A stretch of DNA of 64,000 nt from Asterella californica (lineage: Eukaryota > Streptophyta > Marchantiopsida > Marchantiales > Aytoniaceae). The stretch spans positions 2,170,001 through 2,234,000 of the forward strand of contig JAYKYS010000009.1 of NCBI GenBank assembly GCA_036924285.1, in the 5' to 3' direction. Under the pieces are notes generated by a model that did no database searches, was not told the DNA's origin, and worked only from the letters and a program-made list of their open reading frames with translations. Position 1 is the first letter of the stretch. Each line of letters opens with the position of its first letter. The position numbers were made by a program, and so were the translations under genes. Below, in pieces: positions 11,279 to 23,602 of this stretch.

Positions 11279-12800
11279 CTAGACTGATTCCCGTGATAGG
11301 CCCTCAGCAGCACATCTGCGATGATTATCTGGGAAAGTTGGGCATTCCTCCTCTTGTCGCATGTTGTCCCGTCCCGTGCGTGCTTCGTCCTCCTCGTTGC
11401 TCTGCAGGTCTTCTTCGTTGCTGGGCATCTCTTCCTCGGCCGGTTCCTGCTCTCCGTTTGTCTGCACTCCGAAATATCTATGACTGCAATGGGGACAACG
11501 CTTATTATCAGTATGAAAAAAGATGTTGATGTCCTCGGACGTAATCTGTTCCGGCTTGATAAACAAATTATACGGTGAGTCCGACCGTTTCTTTTTTATG
11601 CCTGCATGCATGATCCACCTAGGAGAAGCGGAATATTTCTCTAAAACTAGCATCTGACGGAGACAGCGAGACAAAGTATTTGACAAGGGGCGTGAGCTTT
11701 TGTACTTGTTAAATTAAAGTGCCCTAGGCAAAAGGTTCATGTATGTTAGCTCAACACGACTTTTTTGTATCTGCATCTCCTAACAACATAAACAACTCCT
11801 TACTGTCTGTTACCATATTCTCAGTGATATTTGTCATCACGGCATGATGATGTTCGAGCTTGTCATACTTCAAACAGTACCATACCATGCCCACAAATGT
11901 GTGCAATCTTTTGTTGGAGAGTTGCTTCACGCAAATCTCTGTACCTAGTGGTCGCTGTTGGTCCCATCCAAGCGCTTGGAGCAACTTCTTCTTCACCTCC
12001 ATACATGATTTCCCATGGATGGATATGATTCCTTGAAAATGCAAGTGCAACATACTACATTCCGTTCGACAAAGAATATGTCTGACACGCACTGCTTGTG
12101 CAGAAAAGCAGAAATGAGAGAGAACACCGAAACCTCAAGGTCACTGTTCGTCCGACATACTATCACTGACACCTCCATTGTCGGTGTCTTTGCTCTCGCT
12201 TGTCTCCGTAGAGACATATTTTTGGTCGAACGTGATGTGATGACAGCAGATATACCGGTGTCTGGATAGGTCAAGTTCAGTGCAGATACAAGGCAGATTC
12301 ATAAGCCTGTAGACGGATTGGACAGTAGAACGCTTCCTATCACCTTTGTGCACAAAAAGGACTGGGTAACTAAACATGCAAGTATAATGAAAGTCCGTCT
12401 AGGGAATAAGAAAAGAAGCAATATGGCCCAGCCAAACTCTGAAGATGCAAGATGTACAATGGGCAAGGATAACAGGTTTTGGCTATCTTCACATAGTCGA
12501 ACTTGACAAGGAACTTCACGATACTCGTAGAGTATTGCAGGTCCAGGTAGATGTAATGACGAGTCAGCTGCAGTACCCTATCATCAAAACTAATCATCGG
12601 CAACTTGCTACTGTAAAAAGAGAATCTCGGAGCAATGTCTGGAATAAGGAGAGTTTCCAAGTGTTCCAATGAGGATAAGGCAATGGAGTCTTGACGGTGG
12701 ACAGGATGGGAAAACATGTTGATCGCTCTCTCTACACCCTCCAGCGGGGCAATAGCAAGAAGGAACAACTCATCATCATCACTTGAGGTCATTGTCCCGC
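11279..12800 (-). pseudogene. Broken HUH/Rep-like endonuclease gene (possible mobile-element remnant)
   Basis: The minus-strand frame 12092-11751 carries an H-L-H motif in the context LHLHFQG and, about 55 residues later, a WYCLKYDK segment. This is the order seen in HUH endonucleases: an HUH metal site, then a Tyr-containing YCxK-type motif. The upstream frame 12377-12141 is in the same register but separated by two stops. A frame change near 11750 leads into an open stretch to 11279 with CPHC and an acidic Glu-rich tail. A further frame lies at 12792-12370. Several stops and at least one frameshift make it non-functional. Such proteins occur in CRESS-type viruses, Helitrons and the HUH transposons called replitrons. 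I cannot tell which from motifs alone. No terminal sequences were identified. Confidence 0.5.
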
Positions 12801-13900
12801 GGAACAGAAATCATCTCATCATAGAGTAGGAAGACGCACTGAACACATACAGCACGGAGGAAGAAAAAAGATAGAGACAGACCAAGGAGGTGCTCCAGTT
12901 TGACCAAAGAACCGAAGTACCTAAATCGGGTAGCTGACAGGTCCGAGCATGAATGCAGACTCGCTCCCCGAGTTAGCACTGTCATCACTGTCATCACGGT
13001 GATGTCCAGCAAACCTAGACGCGAATCGCATGCAAAGCGTCCGTCTCTGGGACTCCCCATCCATGCACACGTCAGACCGACAGTCAAAAACGTGAGCACA
13101 AAAACAGCAAAAGGACACAACCCACCGCAATCCACTTATCACCAAAACCGACACTCTACCAAGAAGCAATAAACATCACACGCCAGCAAAACAACAGATG
13201 CAACCTCACTTATCACACAAACCGATGGCAGAGAAAAAATAAACCAGCAAATGGCAACTCAGCTGAGCAGTAAGCATGGCAGACGGAATCCACTTACAAT
13301 GCAAACCACCACTGTCGCAATCCATGGCAGCGAAACAAGAAATCAAAAAATGACGCAACTCCTCCGACCGACGAACATAGTACACCATGGAAACAACAGA
13401 TCCACGCAGTACGCAAATCGCAAACGCATCGCAGCCAATCCCAGTCTCTCTCCGATTGTCGAGAAAAAATGAAAATCTCCAGACCAAGCCTCGAAGCCGC
13501 TGCTCCTTCCACAGACCCAGCAAGAAAAACCTCGAACGACCTAAACGACCCGCTAAACAAAAACCGCGAAATCAACAACGAAAAAAAACAAAGCGAGCGA
13601 TGACATCACCTTCTCCATACCGTCTCTGCAGCACACAACAACGAAGCAGCAGAGGCGACACCACCATCCTCGCGTCTCCGCTCCGCACCACCTCTACTTG
13701 CGCAGTGGACGTATGTGAACCGGACCTCGCCACTGCTCGTCACACGTCGACGACAAATCTTATGACAAGACGACTAAGAGAAATGCAACCACCATGCGAT
13801 TCTCAAACATTTGCATTAACACATAGTGCCGCCACTTTCCGAGCCCGCGCTCCATCACGAACGAGTATTTAAACTGCTGCTAAACCAGCTTGTCCGTTCC
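12801..13900. other. CA-rich, G-poor stretch without recognised gene
   Basis: About 1.1 kb of unusual composition: the plus strand is rich in A and C (caaaac, cgacc). Repeated phrases related to cacttatcac-aaaaccga occur near 13133, 13205 and 13290. Reading frames are open on both strands, but none resembles a known family. The openness probably reflects composition, not coding. It might be the promoter-proximal part of the broken gene to its left. Confidence 0.4.
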
Positions 13901-15776
13901 ACCATCCGTGAAAACCAAACCTTTGACGTATATTAGCCCGCTTGATAAAACACATAAAATCCACATGCATGGGTAATCGTGTAAGCGGAAGAATATACTT
14001 TTATTTCAGGTTCTATGTGACTGAAGAGATAATTTTATATTTATTTTGATAAATATTATTAATGCATATAAAAAAACCGCTCTTCAAAGAACCTTAAAAT
14101 GGTACCAAGAGTACTTTTTTACGAATAGATATATTAAAGTATTCTTTACTTCAGTTTAACAAGAACCGATAAATTAACATGATGTGATAAATTAACATGG
14201 TGCGATTATCATTCTTATTACCAAACTTAGCTTCTGGAAAATATATGTACGCTGGACCATGTCTTCTGTTGCTTTATATTTAGAAGTTTTCAGACATAAT
14301 TTTCATTTAGCAAATAAAAGCATTTGTATTCTTTTGAATCTATTTTCAAAGATATTTAGTTCTGACGCAACACTGTTGTTATGTTTCTTGATGTCAGCAA
14401 CAATGGATTTGTAAGTCTATGCATTTGGAACAACATAAAAAGTGAAAATGGTGAGTGACACGAAAATAACTATTGAAAATGCATGCGAAGTTATAGCAGA
14501 AAACAACCAACTATTTCTATGTTTTGTCATCTGGTAGGTTCTTTCCGAATCGACGGTGAGCAATGCAGAAAAGGTCCTATAATTTCTTGTTCCTTGCGGG
14601 TTACATTTCAATAAAGTGTTCGTTTTCACGCGTAAAAAAGGAAAAAGAAAGCTATTCAAGAGAAGACTAAACCCAATGAATAAATCCACTAAAGAAAAGG
14701 AGTAAGACATATACAAAGCATAAGGAACCAATGAGCCATTCAGTTTGTGCTTCTGGCAGAAATGCTTCTAATAAAGTCAGTTTACTACTCCCCAAATGTG
14801 CACTCTCTGCAAACAGGTGACTGTCAAAGTTCCAGATCTGATTGAGGTGAATATGCATGCTGGATGAACTCCTGGAACTTTTGCTCGCTTCATGTTACTG
14901 AGAATATATATATGTGTTAAGTAAAAAATATGTACTAAGTAGGTGTAAAGAATTAACTTATTTTTTAAAAATTATCTGTTACCCATGCCTGGAAAGACGG
15001 GGAGAGTAGGAGATAACCCATAAGTCTCGATCTGAGTGCCGCGCTTCAGAAAGTATAAGACCGGGACTTCATAGTCATTTATACATTAATATATACAGAA
15101 GTTTAATTTAATACTTAACCCTTCCTGCCGGAAGGGTTTCGATGGAGGAGGTGAATATGGAAGAGTAAAACTGGACACTAGATCCCTTAATTATGAATAC
15201 AAATTAATAAAACTAGGCACATTGTTTACATCTGATTGAGGTGAATATACGGAGGAGTAGAACTAGTCACTAGATCCCCTTAATTATGAAGCCAAATTAA
15301 GGAAACTAGGCACATTGTTTACATCAATTTCGAATACCTTGTTTGTCATCCAAATCAATGCATCACGAGCATATGTTCTGTAGCTGTGCATTTATATTGT
15401 CTGATTTCTCTCGATATCATGTAACAGAGAGAAGGAGCAACAATATCAACCGTGTTCTACCACATATATCGACATATTTCGGAATTTTGCTTCACTACTA
15501 GAAGGAATTTGAGAGTTGTTTAGATACCTCCGGGGAGGCGGAGAGAGAAGTAGTAGAATATCAAGTGATCAGATGAACGTTCTTGACCTCGTTTAGTCCA
15601 TTGTTATGATGTTAGCGAACGTGCTGAAAAGATGCGACGCGGTAAATCTGTTTCTCGAACTTCACGAATCTCCACTATGCCATGGTAGATGCATTGACGT
15701 GGATTCAGTGACACAGAGATTGATGTTCTGATGTATTAATTCGGTCGACGATAGATTCAATGACCCCTCCTCAATA
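13900..15776. other. AT-rich intergenic DNA with one palindromic repeat remnant
   Basis: No gene is recognised. A partial member of the palindromic family lies near 15100-15140 (tttaatttaatacttaaccc-ttcctgccggaagggt). The phrases ggaggaggtgaatatgg / ggaggagtagaactag with actagatccc repeat near 15145-15185 and 15240-15290, so a segment of about 95 bp is tandemly duplicated. Confidence 0.5.
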
Positions 15777-15801
15777 TAATAATAATAATAATAATAATAA
15801 T
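15777..15801. repeat. (TAA)n microsatellite
   Basis: About eight uninterrupted ATA/ATT-type triplet units. It lies about 340 bp upstream of the RNA-binding-protein gene. Confidence 0.85.
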
Positions 15802-15877
15802 GTGAAGGTTGGTGAAGAAGCAATATGGCGAGAACTGTAGAAATGGGGGAAATGGCGAGGTTGGTAGTTGGCATTAT

Positions 15878-15895
15878 AAACCCTAACCCTAAAAC
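15878..15895 (+). promoter_or_regulatory. Telo-box (AAACCCTAA) upstream of the RRM gene
   Basis: aaaccctaaccctaaaac holds one exact telo-box, AAACCCTAA, and an overlapping degenerate second copy, about 265 bp upstream of the start codon. In plants the telo-box is a known promoter element of ribosomal-protein and other growth-related genes and can attract telomere-repeat-binding or Polycomb factors. Its role here is inferred from motif and position. Confidence 0.45.
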
Positions 15896-16143
15896 TGAGG
15901 AACGATGAGAGAACCTTTTGTGGGTGGCTTTGGAGGTGATGTTGTACGAGTAGTGATGGTGCCAAACTTGAGGAATCGGTTCAGTGCTGGAGTGTGAGCT
16001 ACTGGAGGTCTGTCCCACGTTTCTTACGTGAACACAATCGTTTCGAAAATACTACCATCTCAGCGTGGTGTCGGTAGTTAGATCCTCGATAGCGCCGAGC
16101 TGATTTCAGCAGAAAAATTGTTTGGGCCTTGATGTTGTGAATT

Positions 16144-19015
16144 ATGAGGGTCATCAGGGTGGATTTCATGGCGGTACGCGTGTGGCAGAGTTGTGTCCGT
16201 AGGCTGACAACGCAGAGCCCAAAACCACAGCACAACGTTAGCAAGTTACTGAATGAGTGGAACTTATGGAATTCCGGGAGAACTTATCTGCGTAGTGACG
16301 GTCGTTTGGGAGGCAGAACACGTGCAGCAAGTAGTGAATCATGGATCCAGAGCAGAATTTACAATGTAGGTGTCGGTGCCGGGGGTTCTTGTGGGAGAAC
16401 TCTCATTGGACAAGAATTGACGAGAGTGAAGAACATTGAACGAGGAGTTGTGTCCCCATTCTCTCGTTTCGGCTCTGCCATGCAAAACTCCAACCTTTCA
16501 TCTAATCCGCAGGATGCAGGTGAGGATCCTCCACTCGATATTTTGTTTCCCGAAGCTGATGTGGAGAAACCCGAAGTTCGGGGATTTGCCCCGGAATATG
16601 TGAACACTCCCACAACACCTCTGGTACAGGCAATTCAAGATGCCCAAGATGATGGCGTCTCAGAAAGTCGTTCACCGAGATCGGCAGCAAGTCTTGATGA
16701 AATTCCGCTTGAGGATCGTGCGATCGATCCCACACGTGTATACGTTGGTGGCTTACCGTTTCACACTAAGGGAGACGAGCTCAGAGAAGGTTTGACGAAT
16801 GCTGTAAATTTCTCCAATATGGTTAATTTGTGCTACTATCGTCACTCCTTGATGTAATGGGCAGCTCTTAATTTTCTAAGGAGCAGTTTGCAGTTTTAAC
16901 ACTAGTAGATCAATTCGTGTCGCAGATTGGTATCTGAAGGTTAAACTGAGCTGAGCTACGTTCTCCTTTATTCTGTAGAAGTTTATTATGTCGACAGACA
17001 GGGGTCTTGTTGCCTTTGGAATGCAATTGCCCACGAGCCGTTGAGTCCGAGGTTAACACAGTTATTACTGAAGACATTCAGCCTTTTTAACGTCGAACAA
17101 TTTTTTCTTAACAGCCCTGCGCGAGCTTTTCGGGAAATTCGGAACTGTTACAGACGTCGAGCTGTCCAGGCACCGAAATCAGAGTATAAAGTCTATTGTG
17201 AGTAACTCAAATGATGTCTGTGTTTGATAAAGGTGTTCATATGGAAAAGGAGCTTAAAACGACGCGCAGTCTGTTGTCACTGATTTTACGTTCATTACCT
17301 TTCTGCTCGGGGAGATAACAAGTTCCCGAGCGCAGGGAAGTTTCGCGCGATCTAGTTTTGATCTTCAGGATTCTCTCTTGCAGGATGAAGGCAAACACAG
17401 GGGGTATGCGTTTGTGATCATGAGCTCTCCTGAAGAATCCCGAGCAGTGATTGAGAAGCTCAATGGTGAAACTCTGTTGGGCAGGACTATCACGGTGAGC
17501 AAACTCTTCTCAAGATAATGCGATATATCACAGTGAAGGGTATGGTGAAGCAGTCAAATATAGGACGCATATATTAATTTCCTATCCTTTAGGTGAAAAA
17601 GAGATCTACATGCGTACAGCCGCTGTAAGGGTAAATATCAACAATCAACACTCACCCCTCAGAACCTGCATATCACTGTCAAGCAGAGGTAAGAAAAACC
17701 TTTGTGTCTGTTTCAAGTTGGCATTGTCTCTCTTAGTATCCTGGACGATCTTCAGACCTAGATCTGAACTTTCTGTTTCACCCGTCAGGTAGTGCTTGCC
17801 GGCTGCGTAAATTGAAACAGCAACCTGAGTGGTGGTTATATAAGAACGAGGTGGAGGCTTTGTGGGGCGTGGATTAGAAATTGGAACGGGATGAAACGAG
17901 ATGGAGGCTTTATGTTGCATGGATTAGAAACTGGAACGGGATGGAGCCTAGAAAGGGTACAGACAAAGACATCCGCATCCTTTTGGTATAGTCAGAAGTG
18001 CCTATCCACTGGATAATATCGTCAGTGGCTTCACCTAGAACATAGAGTGTCGTTGACGTGATGACCGGCAAGATTAGTGTGTCTGTTTCGGTGACAAAAT
18101 ACAAGGACCTTCTGAGCCAGTACCAGTATTATTTGTCAGCACCACGTAGTTTTTTGTCACTAGCCCCGAAGTCAGCTAATGCTTTGAGCTGAGGCAGGAG
18201 TCCTTCAGGGGAGCTGGACAGTCACTTCCATGGGTTTGGTTCCATTCGTGCCTCTTTGAGTCAAGATCCACCTTTGTATGCGCAGGTTAGCTTCGGTCTC
18301 AAGCGAGTGGAGCCCGATGTTTTTGCTAGACAGCGGAGCGTTAACAATGGGACAAGACTAACTCGATGCAAAGTCTTCGTTGGAAATCTACATGGAGATA
18401 CCACGATTGAAACACTGGAGGACAGATTCAAGCAGTTTGGGAAAATAGTCAGTTCCAAGGTGCGTTTTTGGTTTTGCGGGGTTTTAGAATCCGTCTCTGG
18501 CTACATTTAAAGCCATTCGTTTTAGACCGCTGGCAAATTGAACCATTTCCCCTGCTTGAATACAGAAGAACGTAAAACAGTGTGTAAGTTTATCGGCCGT
18601 ATAGAGCTCTCTCCATCGCGTTTATTTCACCCTGTCTGGATAACTTTCACCGACTGCTTATGGTGGGATATGTTGTGTTCCCGCAGCTGCTCTGTGAGCT
18701 TGTTACCAAGAAGTCACGTCGTTTCGCGTTCATCACGTTCAGCGATGAGGTAAACTAATATTCTGGTTTCGTGTGAACCTACAGTCATAGGATTCCTTGT
18801 ATGGGTTTCGATTTGTTTGTTGGTGGGACTTCTTATACATTAGTCAGTCAGAGCTTAGTTTTACTGTCCCACATATAGGATCACTGGATTGAGACCTATG
18901 TCGTGTGTGGTGGAATCAGGATGAAGCAATGAAGGCCATATTGGATCTCGACGGCTCGATCTTGGATGGATCTGTTATCAGAGTGAACATAGCCAAGTAT
19001 CCGCAGAGTGTGTGA
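16144..19015 (+). CDS. Two-RRM RNA-binding protein, probably organelle-targeted, seven exons
   Basis: Proposed exons: 16144-16789, 17115-17197, 17384-17494, 17593-17613, 18286-18459, 18687-18749 and 18920-19015 (stop TGA). They join in frame through GT-AG introns to about 397 residues. RRM1 has RNP2 RVYVGGLP and RNP1 HRGYAFVIM. RRM2 has RNP2 CKVFVGNLH and RNP1 SRRFAFITF. The long N-terminal region starts basic and hydroxyl-rich (MAVRVWQSCVRRLTTQS from the second ATG at 16168), as in chloroplast or mitochondrial transit peptides, then turns acidic. The layout resembles plant organellar ribonucleoproteins that stabilise or help edit transcripts; that role is inferred. The 21-nt fourth exon is the weak point. 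It is needed to keep frame, but an alternative splice pattern is possible. A telo-box lies upstream. Confidence 0.8.
17847..17943 (+). repeat. 48-bp tandem duplication in intron 4 of the RRM gene
   Basis: Two neighbouring copies of a unit containing gaggtggaggcttt / gagatggaggcttt and ggattagaaa-tggaacggga lie inside the longest intron (17614-18285). They differ at a handful of positions. Confidence 0.75.
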
Positions 19016-22000
19016 GGGTACAGTACATGATATCCTAGAAACGTTTGATGGCCTGTACTAGAGTATACACTTGGCGGTCACGAGTTTCACAAAATTACCA
19101 GTCCTTCGCAGCCGGATCCTTCGAGAGTGTGATTTGTTGATTTGAAGATCACCGCTGTAGTCACATCTCAACCTCATTCCCTTGGAGCAAGGTTGTTTCT
19201 TGATTGCGTTCTTTTGGACGCCTAGAACTGTGATACCAGTGTCACCGATAGGATCCCAATCACGAAGCCCCGACGTCAAGTTCAGGGAGTCATGAGAAGT
19301 AAGAGCCTTCTTCGCTGGTTAGTGCGTTTGGAAGATGAGATCTTCCTCGACACCGACTTTTGCTACAGATTGCGGAACTTTGAACAGGAGGTCTAACCTT
19401 GCTATAGACAGGTGAATTGTTGGAGTTACTGAAGACCGATGTGACCTAGGCAATAGTAATCCACGTAAACAGGTCTTTCACGAGACGGAGGCAGAAGTCA
19501 CTCCCACATTAGTTTTCTCAATCCGTAGAGGATGTTGCGGCCAGGTTAGTTGCTCGTTTAGTTTCGTGTGACGACACAAGGTTGACCAAGAAAACTCAGT
19601 TCTGATCCTGTTCGTCTTTGCCGGACAGAATTTACCTGGATAACCATGAGCATCTTTGTCAGGAACCTGCTTAGGCATCTGAGCCCTGTTTTGTTCTGGA
19701 GTATGACCATGTAATGTCATGGTTTGTGATGGAAGGTCAGTTTACTGGTACCTTGGACTCCTCCAAAAAGCAGTTCTGCAAGATCACTCCTGGAGGATGG
19801 ACGTCCAAAGTCCTCCGAAGAATGTGAAGTATTGTAGATTACATTTGTAACACTACTCGAGTAACCAACTCTGTGAGAAGCAGTGAGCAAGCACGGGTGT
19901 TATTCAATGTTTCATTAATTTGTCGAATGGGGAAGAGCGAAGACCTGATGAAGGATTGTGTGTCACCTCAACAGCGTAGCAAACTTGTCTTTCTTTCTCC
20001 ATGTAAGTCATTAAGCTGGTTACGCTCGGCTCGTCAACGTGCAAGAGGATATGAGCTCCTCGGCTTCTTCACCTGTGTGAAGATCAGATCTGCGCCTGGT
20101 GTCATCATGGGATTGTCATATTGTGCCCTCGGCCTCGGACTCTCAGAATCATCCTTGCCAGGTGCAGGTGACATGACATATGTTCCTAACAACTCGTTTG
20201 ATAGCGACTCGAGTGCACGGGAGCGCTTCGTCATCCAATCGAGTCATGGTTTGGATATCCTTTCCAGATTCGACCATTTTTGCTGAGTATATTGTTGGAT
20301 TAATGTCGACTTAAGAGAGTGGATTTCTTAATTAATTCCACTCCACTGGGAAGAGAATTGGTTAGCTTGTTAGCTTGTCTAGTCGTTGTAAGACGGTCGT
20401 CTTGATCTACTGTAACGATGATCTCGTCTGTGATCGGCAAATGACCTACAATCACTCTTCGCATGTGAGACACGTCTGGGTTTCGAGTACCGTTTTACTT
20501 CGATGAGTGTTGTTTGATTCTATTCGGCCTGAAATGTGAACGTATGTACATAAATGGAAGGCACTTTATGAGGATTTTGGAATAGTAGATCCCTTCGAGT
20601 AAACGTTCCATAAAACGAAATTGAAAATGCTAAAGATCTCATGACAGCAATCAATAGAGCCAGAGGGTGAACTGTTCCGAGGTCGTGGTTCGATTGCACT
20701 GTGATTGCCACGAGAATGAGAAATGATGTTCGCTAAACCTTTCCGGAGTATTGAGTTCGTAGACCTAATTCTAACGGGGTCGGAGGGCCTGAACACATTC
20801 TGGACCATGAGCTGAGTGAGGTGTGGTCGAGGCAAAAACGAGTAGGCACTTGATTTATGTCGTCTTTTGAAATACTTCTGCAGCTATCTCGAGCTCCAAG
20901 AGGTTTTGATAATCATGGCTTCTTTTAATCTGCGTGAACATTAATCGTGTGGTGGGATTATAAGCTTCGGGAAATCTGTTACCTTGGGATTGCTGTTCCA
21001 AGTGCTCGGACGTTCTCCAACATGTTAACGTGTGTATTCACCAATGGTGTTGTGGATTCGTTGTTGCGAGGATTTGGTCTTTTCCTAGCACTGGTGCTGC
21101 TTGCTGGAGCTTGAACTGTGCTTCTCCTCGTGAGGCACTCTCATCTTCTTCTCGAGGTTCCCTTATGGGGGTTATCTCTCCGAGGCGAAACTCTTCGGTT
21201 AGTACTGCTTGTGTTCTGGTACTGATCAGTGACCAAATGATCTTCGGAGATAGAGGCGATGCTCTTGAGTAAGACTGCTTGAATTGCTGAGCTTGGTCGA
21301 TCGACCAACTATTTACTTGGGGTGGTTGCTACTTCAAGTAGGAGTGCCTGCCACTTTGTAAAATTGTCCGGCTGAATTTGGTGAGTTTGCAAAGTAAGCA
21401 ACAAATAGTGTAAGGCAGTCTTATCTGTGGTAGAGGATTGATCTTTGGTGGGTCTTGAGTCCAGGACCCACCAAAGGTGGAGGTGGTTATTTAAGATACT
21501 GGAAACCTAACCAACGATTTCGTAGTTAAGTTTTCGATCCTCTCGAATGGAACGAATGTACGTTATGTCTTTAGGTTCAATCAGATTCAAATCGATGACA
21601 AACAAAGGTCCATCCACTCAGTGGTGGATTTCTTCGTCGAACTGAGACATATGTCAGCTGGGTCTGAATGTGTAATCTTGTGTAAGAAAGCAATCTGCTG
21701 GGAGAAGGACGTGGTACAAAGCCTTCGAACGTTGACGGAGATAGACAAACAGTCCAAGGCTGTACGTCCCACACACCATTGATTTATGCTCGTATGATGC
21801 TAATTATCTGCACTGCACTCTAATGTTGTCTTGTTCTTGACTATCAACCTCTATGATCTCTGGCTATAGCTGTCTTAACTCTGAAATTAGCTCTCCCCTG
21901 GATGTGATTAGTGACTAATTCTTTCATACGTTGCTTGTAGAACTAACATACAGTAGTTGTGGTCAAAGGACAGAGTTCCTTTCCCATTCCTTCCTCGTCG

Positions 22001-22300
22001 TAGTGCATCATTTCGTTCACAGGTCATTCCGCGTGGTATGCTTGAAATTTGGTCTCCTTGAAATCATTGAGCGAATTAGAGAGACAGGAGATATCCTCGT
22101 GGTTCACACTCACCACGTTCACTCCAGCGTAGCCATGAAAAGTAGAAACTCTTGAAGTGTTGAATATCTTCTACTCATCGCATTCTATGGTCACTCTCAG
22201 ACAAATTTGAAAACTCTTCTATCATATCTCGACCCATGAGAGTACTGAGTAACTTGTAGCAAAAGTTCACACTCAAACCTCTAATGTAACCCATTGTTGC
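19016..22300. other. Intergenic stretch, no recognised gene
   Basis: Moderate GC compared with its surroundings and several open frames under 140 codons (for example 19873-20286 plus). None shows a domain or motif I can name. Short retroelement-like phrases on the minus strand are too weak and wrongly ordered to support a call. It may hold 3' untranslated or old repeat DNA. Confidence 0.4.
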
Positions 22301-22775
22301 CACTTACTTTTAAGGTTTAAGTTGTAAACAAAAGTGCACTTCTGAAGTTACAGGTAAGAACTTATATGGACTGTTATATTGGTCTCTTTTTGTACGAGTG
22401 TCACTCGTGTAAAGGTTTTCCCAAAAGCCACTTCTGAAGTGACATGTAGAACTTATAAGCTTGTCATAATCAGTCTCTTTTTGGAAGTCTCCTCTTCTTA
22501 CAACGGCTCGAAATTTCTCAATCAGACGTTTGAGCACATTTTTTGCATGCTTTCGCATTCTCTGATGCCAAATGATTACATGGCAACGTTTAATACTCTC
22601 TACGATATTATCAGGACTAATGTAAGTAATCTATTGTATTAGCCCATAACAAAATAGTACTGTTTTTTCTTGTTCTAAGCATTTCGGTTCTATCTTGAAT
22701 GGAGCAAAGTGTTAATTGCCAGAAATACTCAAGAGGAGTGAGGAACCGCTGGCTCATGCCTTTTTACCATCGAGC

Positions 22776-22903
22776 ATGCATATATTCACCCTCTTCGAAG
22801 TATATTCACCCTCTTCCAAGTTCGGAAGAGGGCGAATATGCAAATCCGTTAATTTATTCACTGACTTTTTCTTTTGGAAAGGTTAGTGAATAAATTAACA
22901 TAC
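22776..22903. repeat. Palindromic repeat unit, copy 5 (two hairpins)
   Basis: Hairpin one: tattcaccctcttcc pairs with ggaagagggcgaata around aagttc. The left arm is preceded by an extra tandem copy of attcaccctcttc. Hairpin two: gttaatttattcactgac...ttt pairs with aaaggttagtgaataaattaac. The arms are nearly perfect. Confidence 0.75.
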
Positions 22904-22943
22904 AAGTTATAATTATTCAGCTAGGGTAAGTGGGTTTATACCA

Positions 22944-23142
22944 ATGCTCGGGGAGTTCCGGTTTTTAGAGTAGTGACTTCCGGTACTTTTCGAAAATTTC
23001 CGGTGTTGGATCGAATCTGTTGAATTTTCCGACGGAAAAATTTACTTTTTAGTGTAGATTTGGTAAATTTTCCGACAATTGCCAATATGCTTTCCATTCT
23101 ACCAGAAATTTCCCATTTTTCACGAAAAAACTCCCCGAGCAC
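22944..23142. mobile_element. 199-bp MITE, Mutator-like by target duplication
   Basis: Terminal inverted repeats tgctcggggagtt (22945-22957) and aactccccgagca (23129-23141) enclose about 200 AT-rich bases rich in ttccg-type motifs. The flanks carry the direct repeat ggtttatac (22933-22941 and 23144-23152), a 9-bp core with imperfect extension. Nine-base duplications are typical of Mutator-like elements. No coding capacity. Confidence 0.65.
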
Positions 23143-23502
23143 TGGTTTATACTAATTAGGAGAGTATTCTTCATCTTGTATTTACAGGTTTTCGATGAGA
23201 GCAGCCAAGTGTACCATAGGTAAATTTATGTATTTATAATTTTTGACTTTAGTGCATTAAATTCAACAGTTTAAATTTAGTGGATTAAATTCAACCGCTT
23301 CTATCTTTTGTCGCACTTTTCCTTACCAGCCTCCGAGAAAAATGAACTCTTCTTGCAGTTTATTATATAAGCACTACGCAGAACGTAACCATAAGGAAAC
23401 AAACTCCCAATGCAGCAGCCATCAATCCACTGCAATAAATATTCTTCCATTTTTGCCGCTTGTCTTTTTCTCGTGACAATCTCACAAAACGTTTGGGGAT
23501 GC

Positions 23503-23602
23503 ATATTCACCCTTCCGAGTTCGGAAGAGGGAGAAATGCATAATCGTTTAAATTGATATCTAACCCTTCCTGCAGGAAGGGTTAGGTATTAATTTAAACA
23601 CC
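23503..23602. repeat. Palindromic repeat unit, copy 6 (best preserved)
   Basis: Hairpin one: cattcaccc-ttccgag with ttcggaagagggagaaatg. Hairpin two: gtttaaattgatatctaaccc-ttcctgc pairs almost perfectly with gcaggaagggttag-gtattaatttaaac. The centre is ttcctgcaggaa. Confidence 0.75.

Noticed and set aside
13387..13872. 161-codon plus-strand frame rich in Arg, Ser and Thr
   Set aside because: Open frames exist on both strands in this CA-biased region; low-complexity composition and no motif.
15490..15510. CACTACTAGAA phrase resembling a CACTA transposon end
   Set aside because: Single occurrence without an inverted partner or 3-bp target duplication nearby.
19058..20834. Possible degenerate copia-type retrotransposon on the minus strand (TPEQN and PGADLIFTQ-like phrases)
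   Set aside because: Each match is only a few residues, and their order on the strand is the reverse of what a copia pol would give. No RT or RNase H motif was found.
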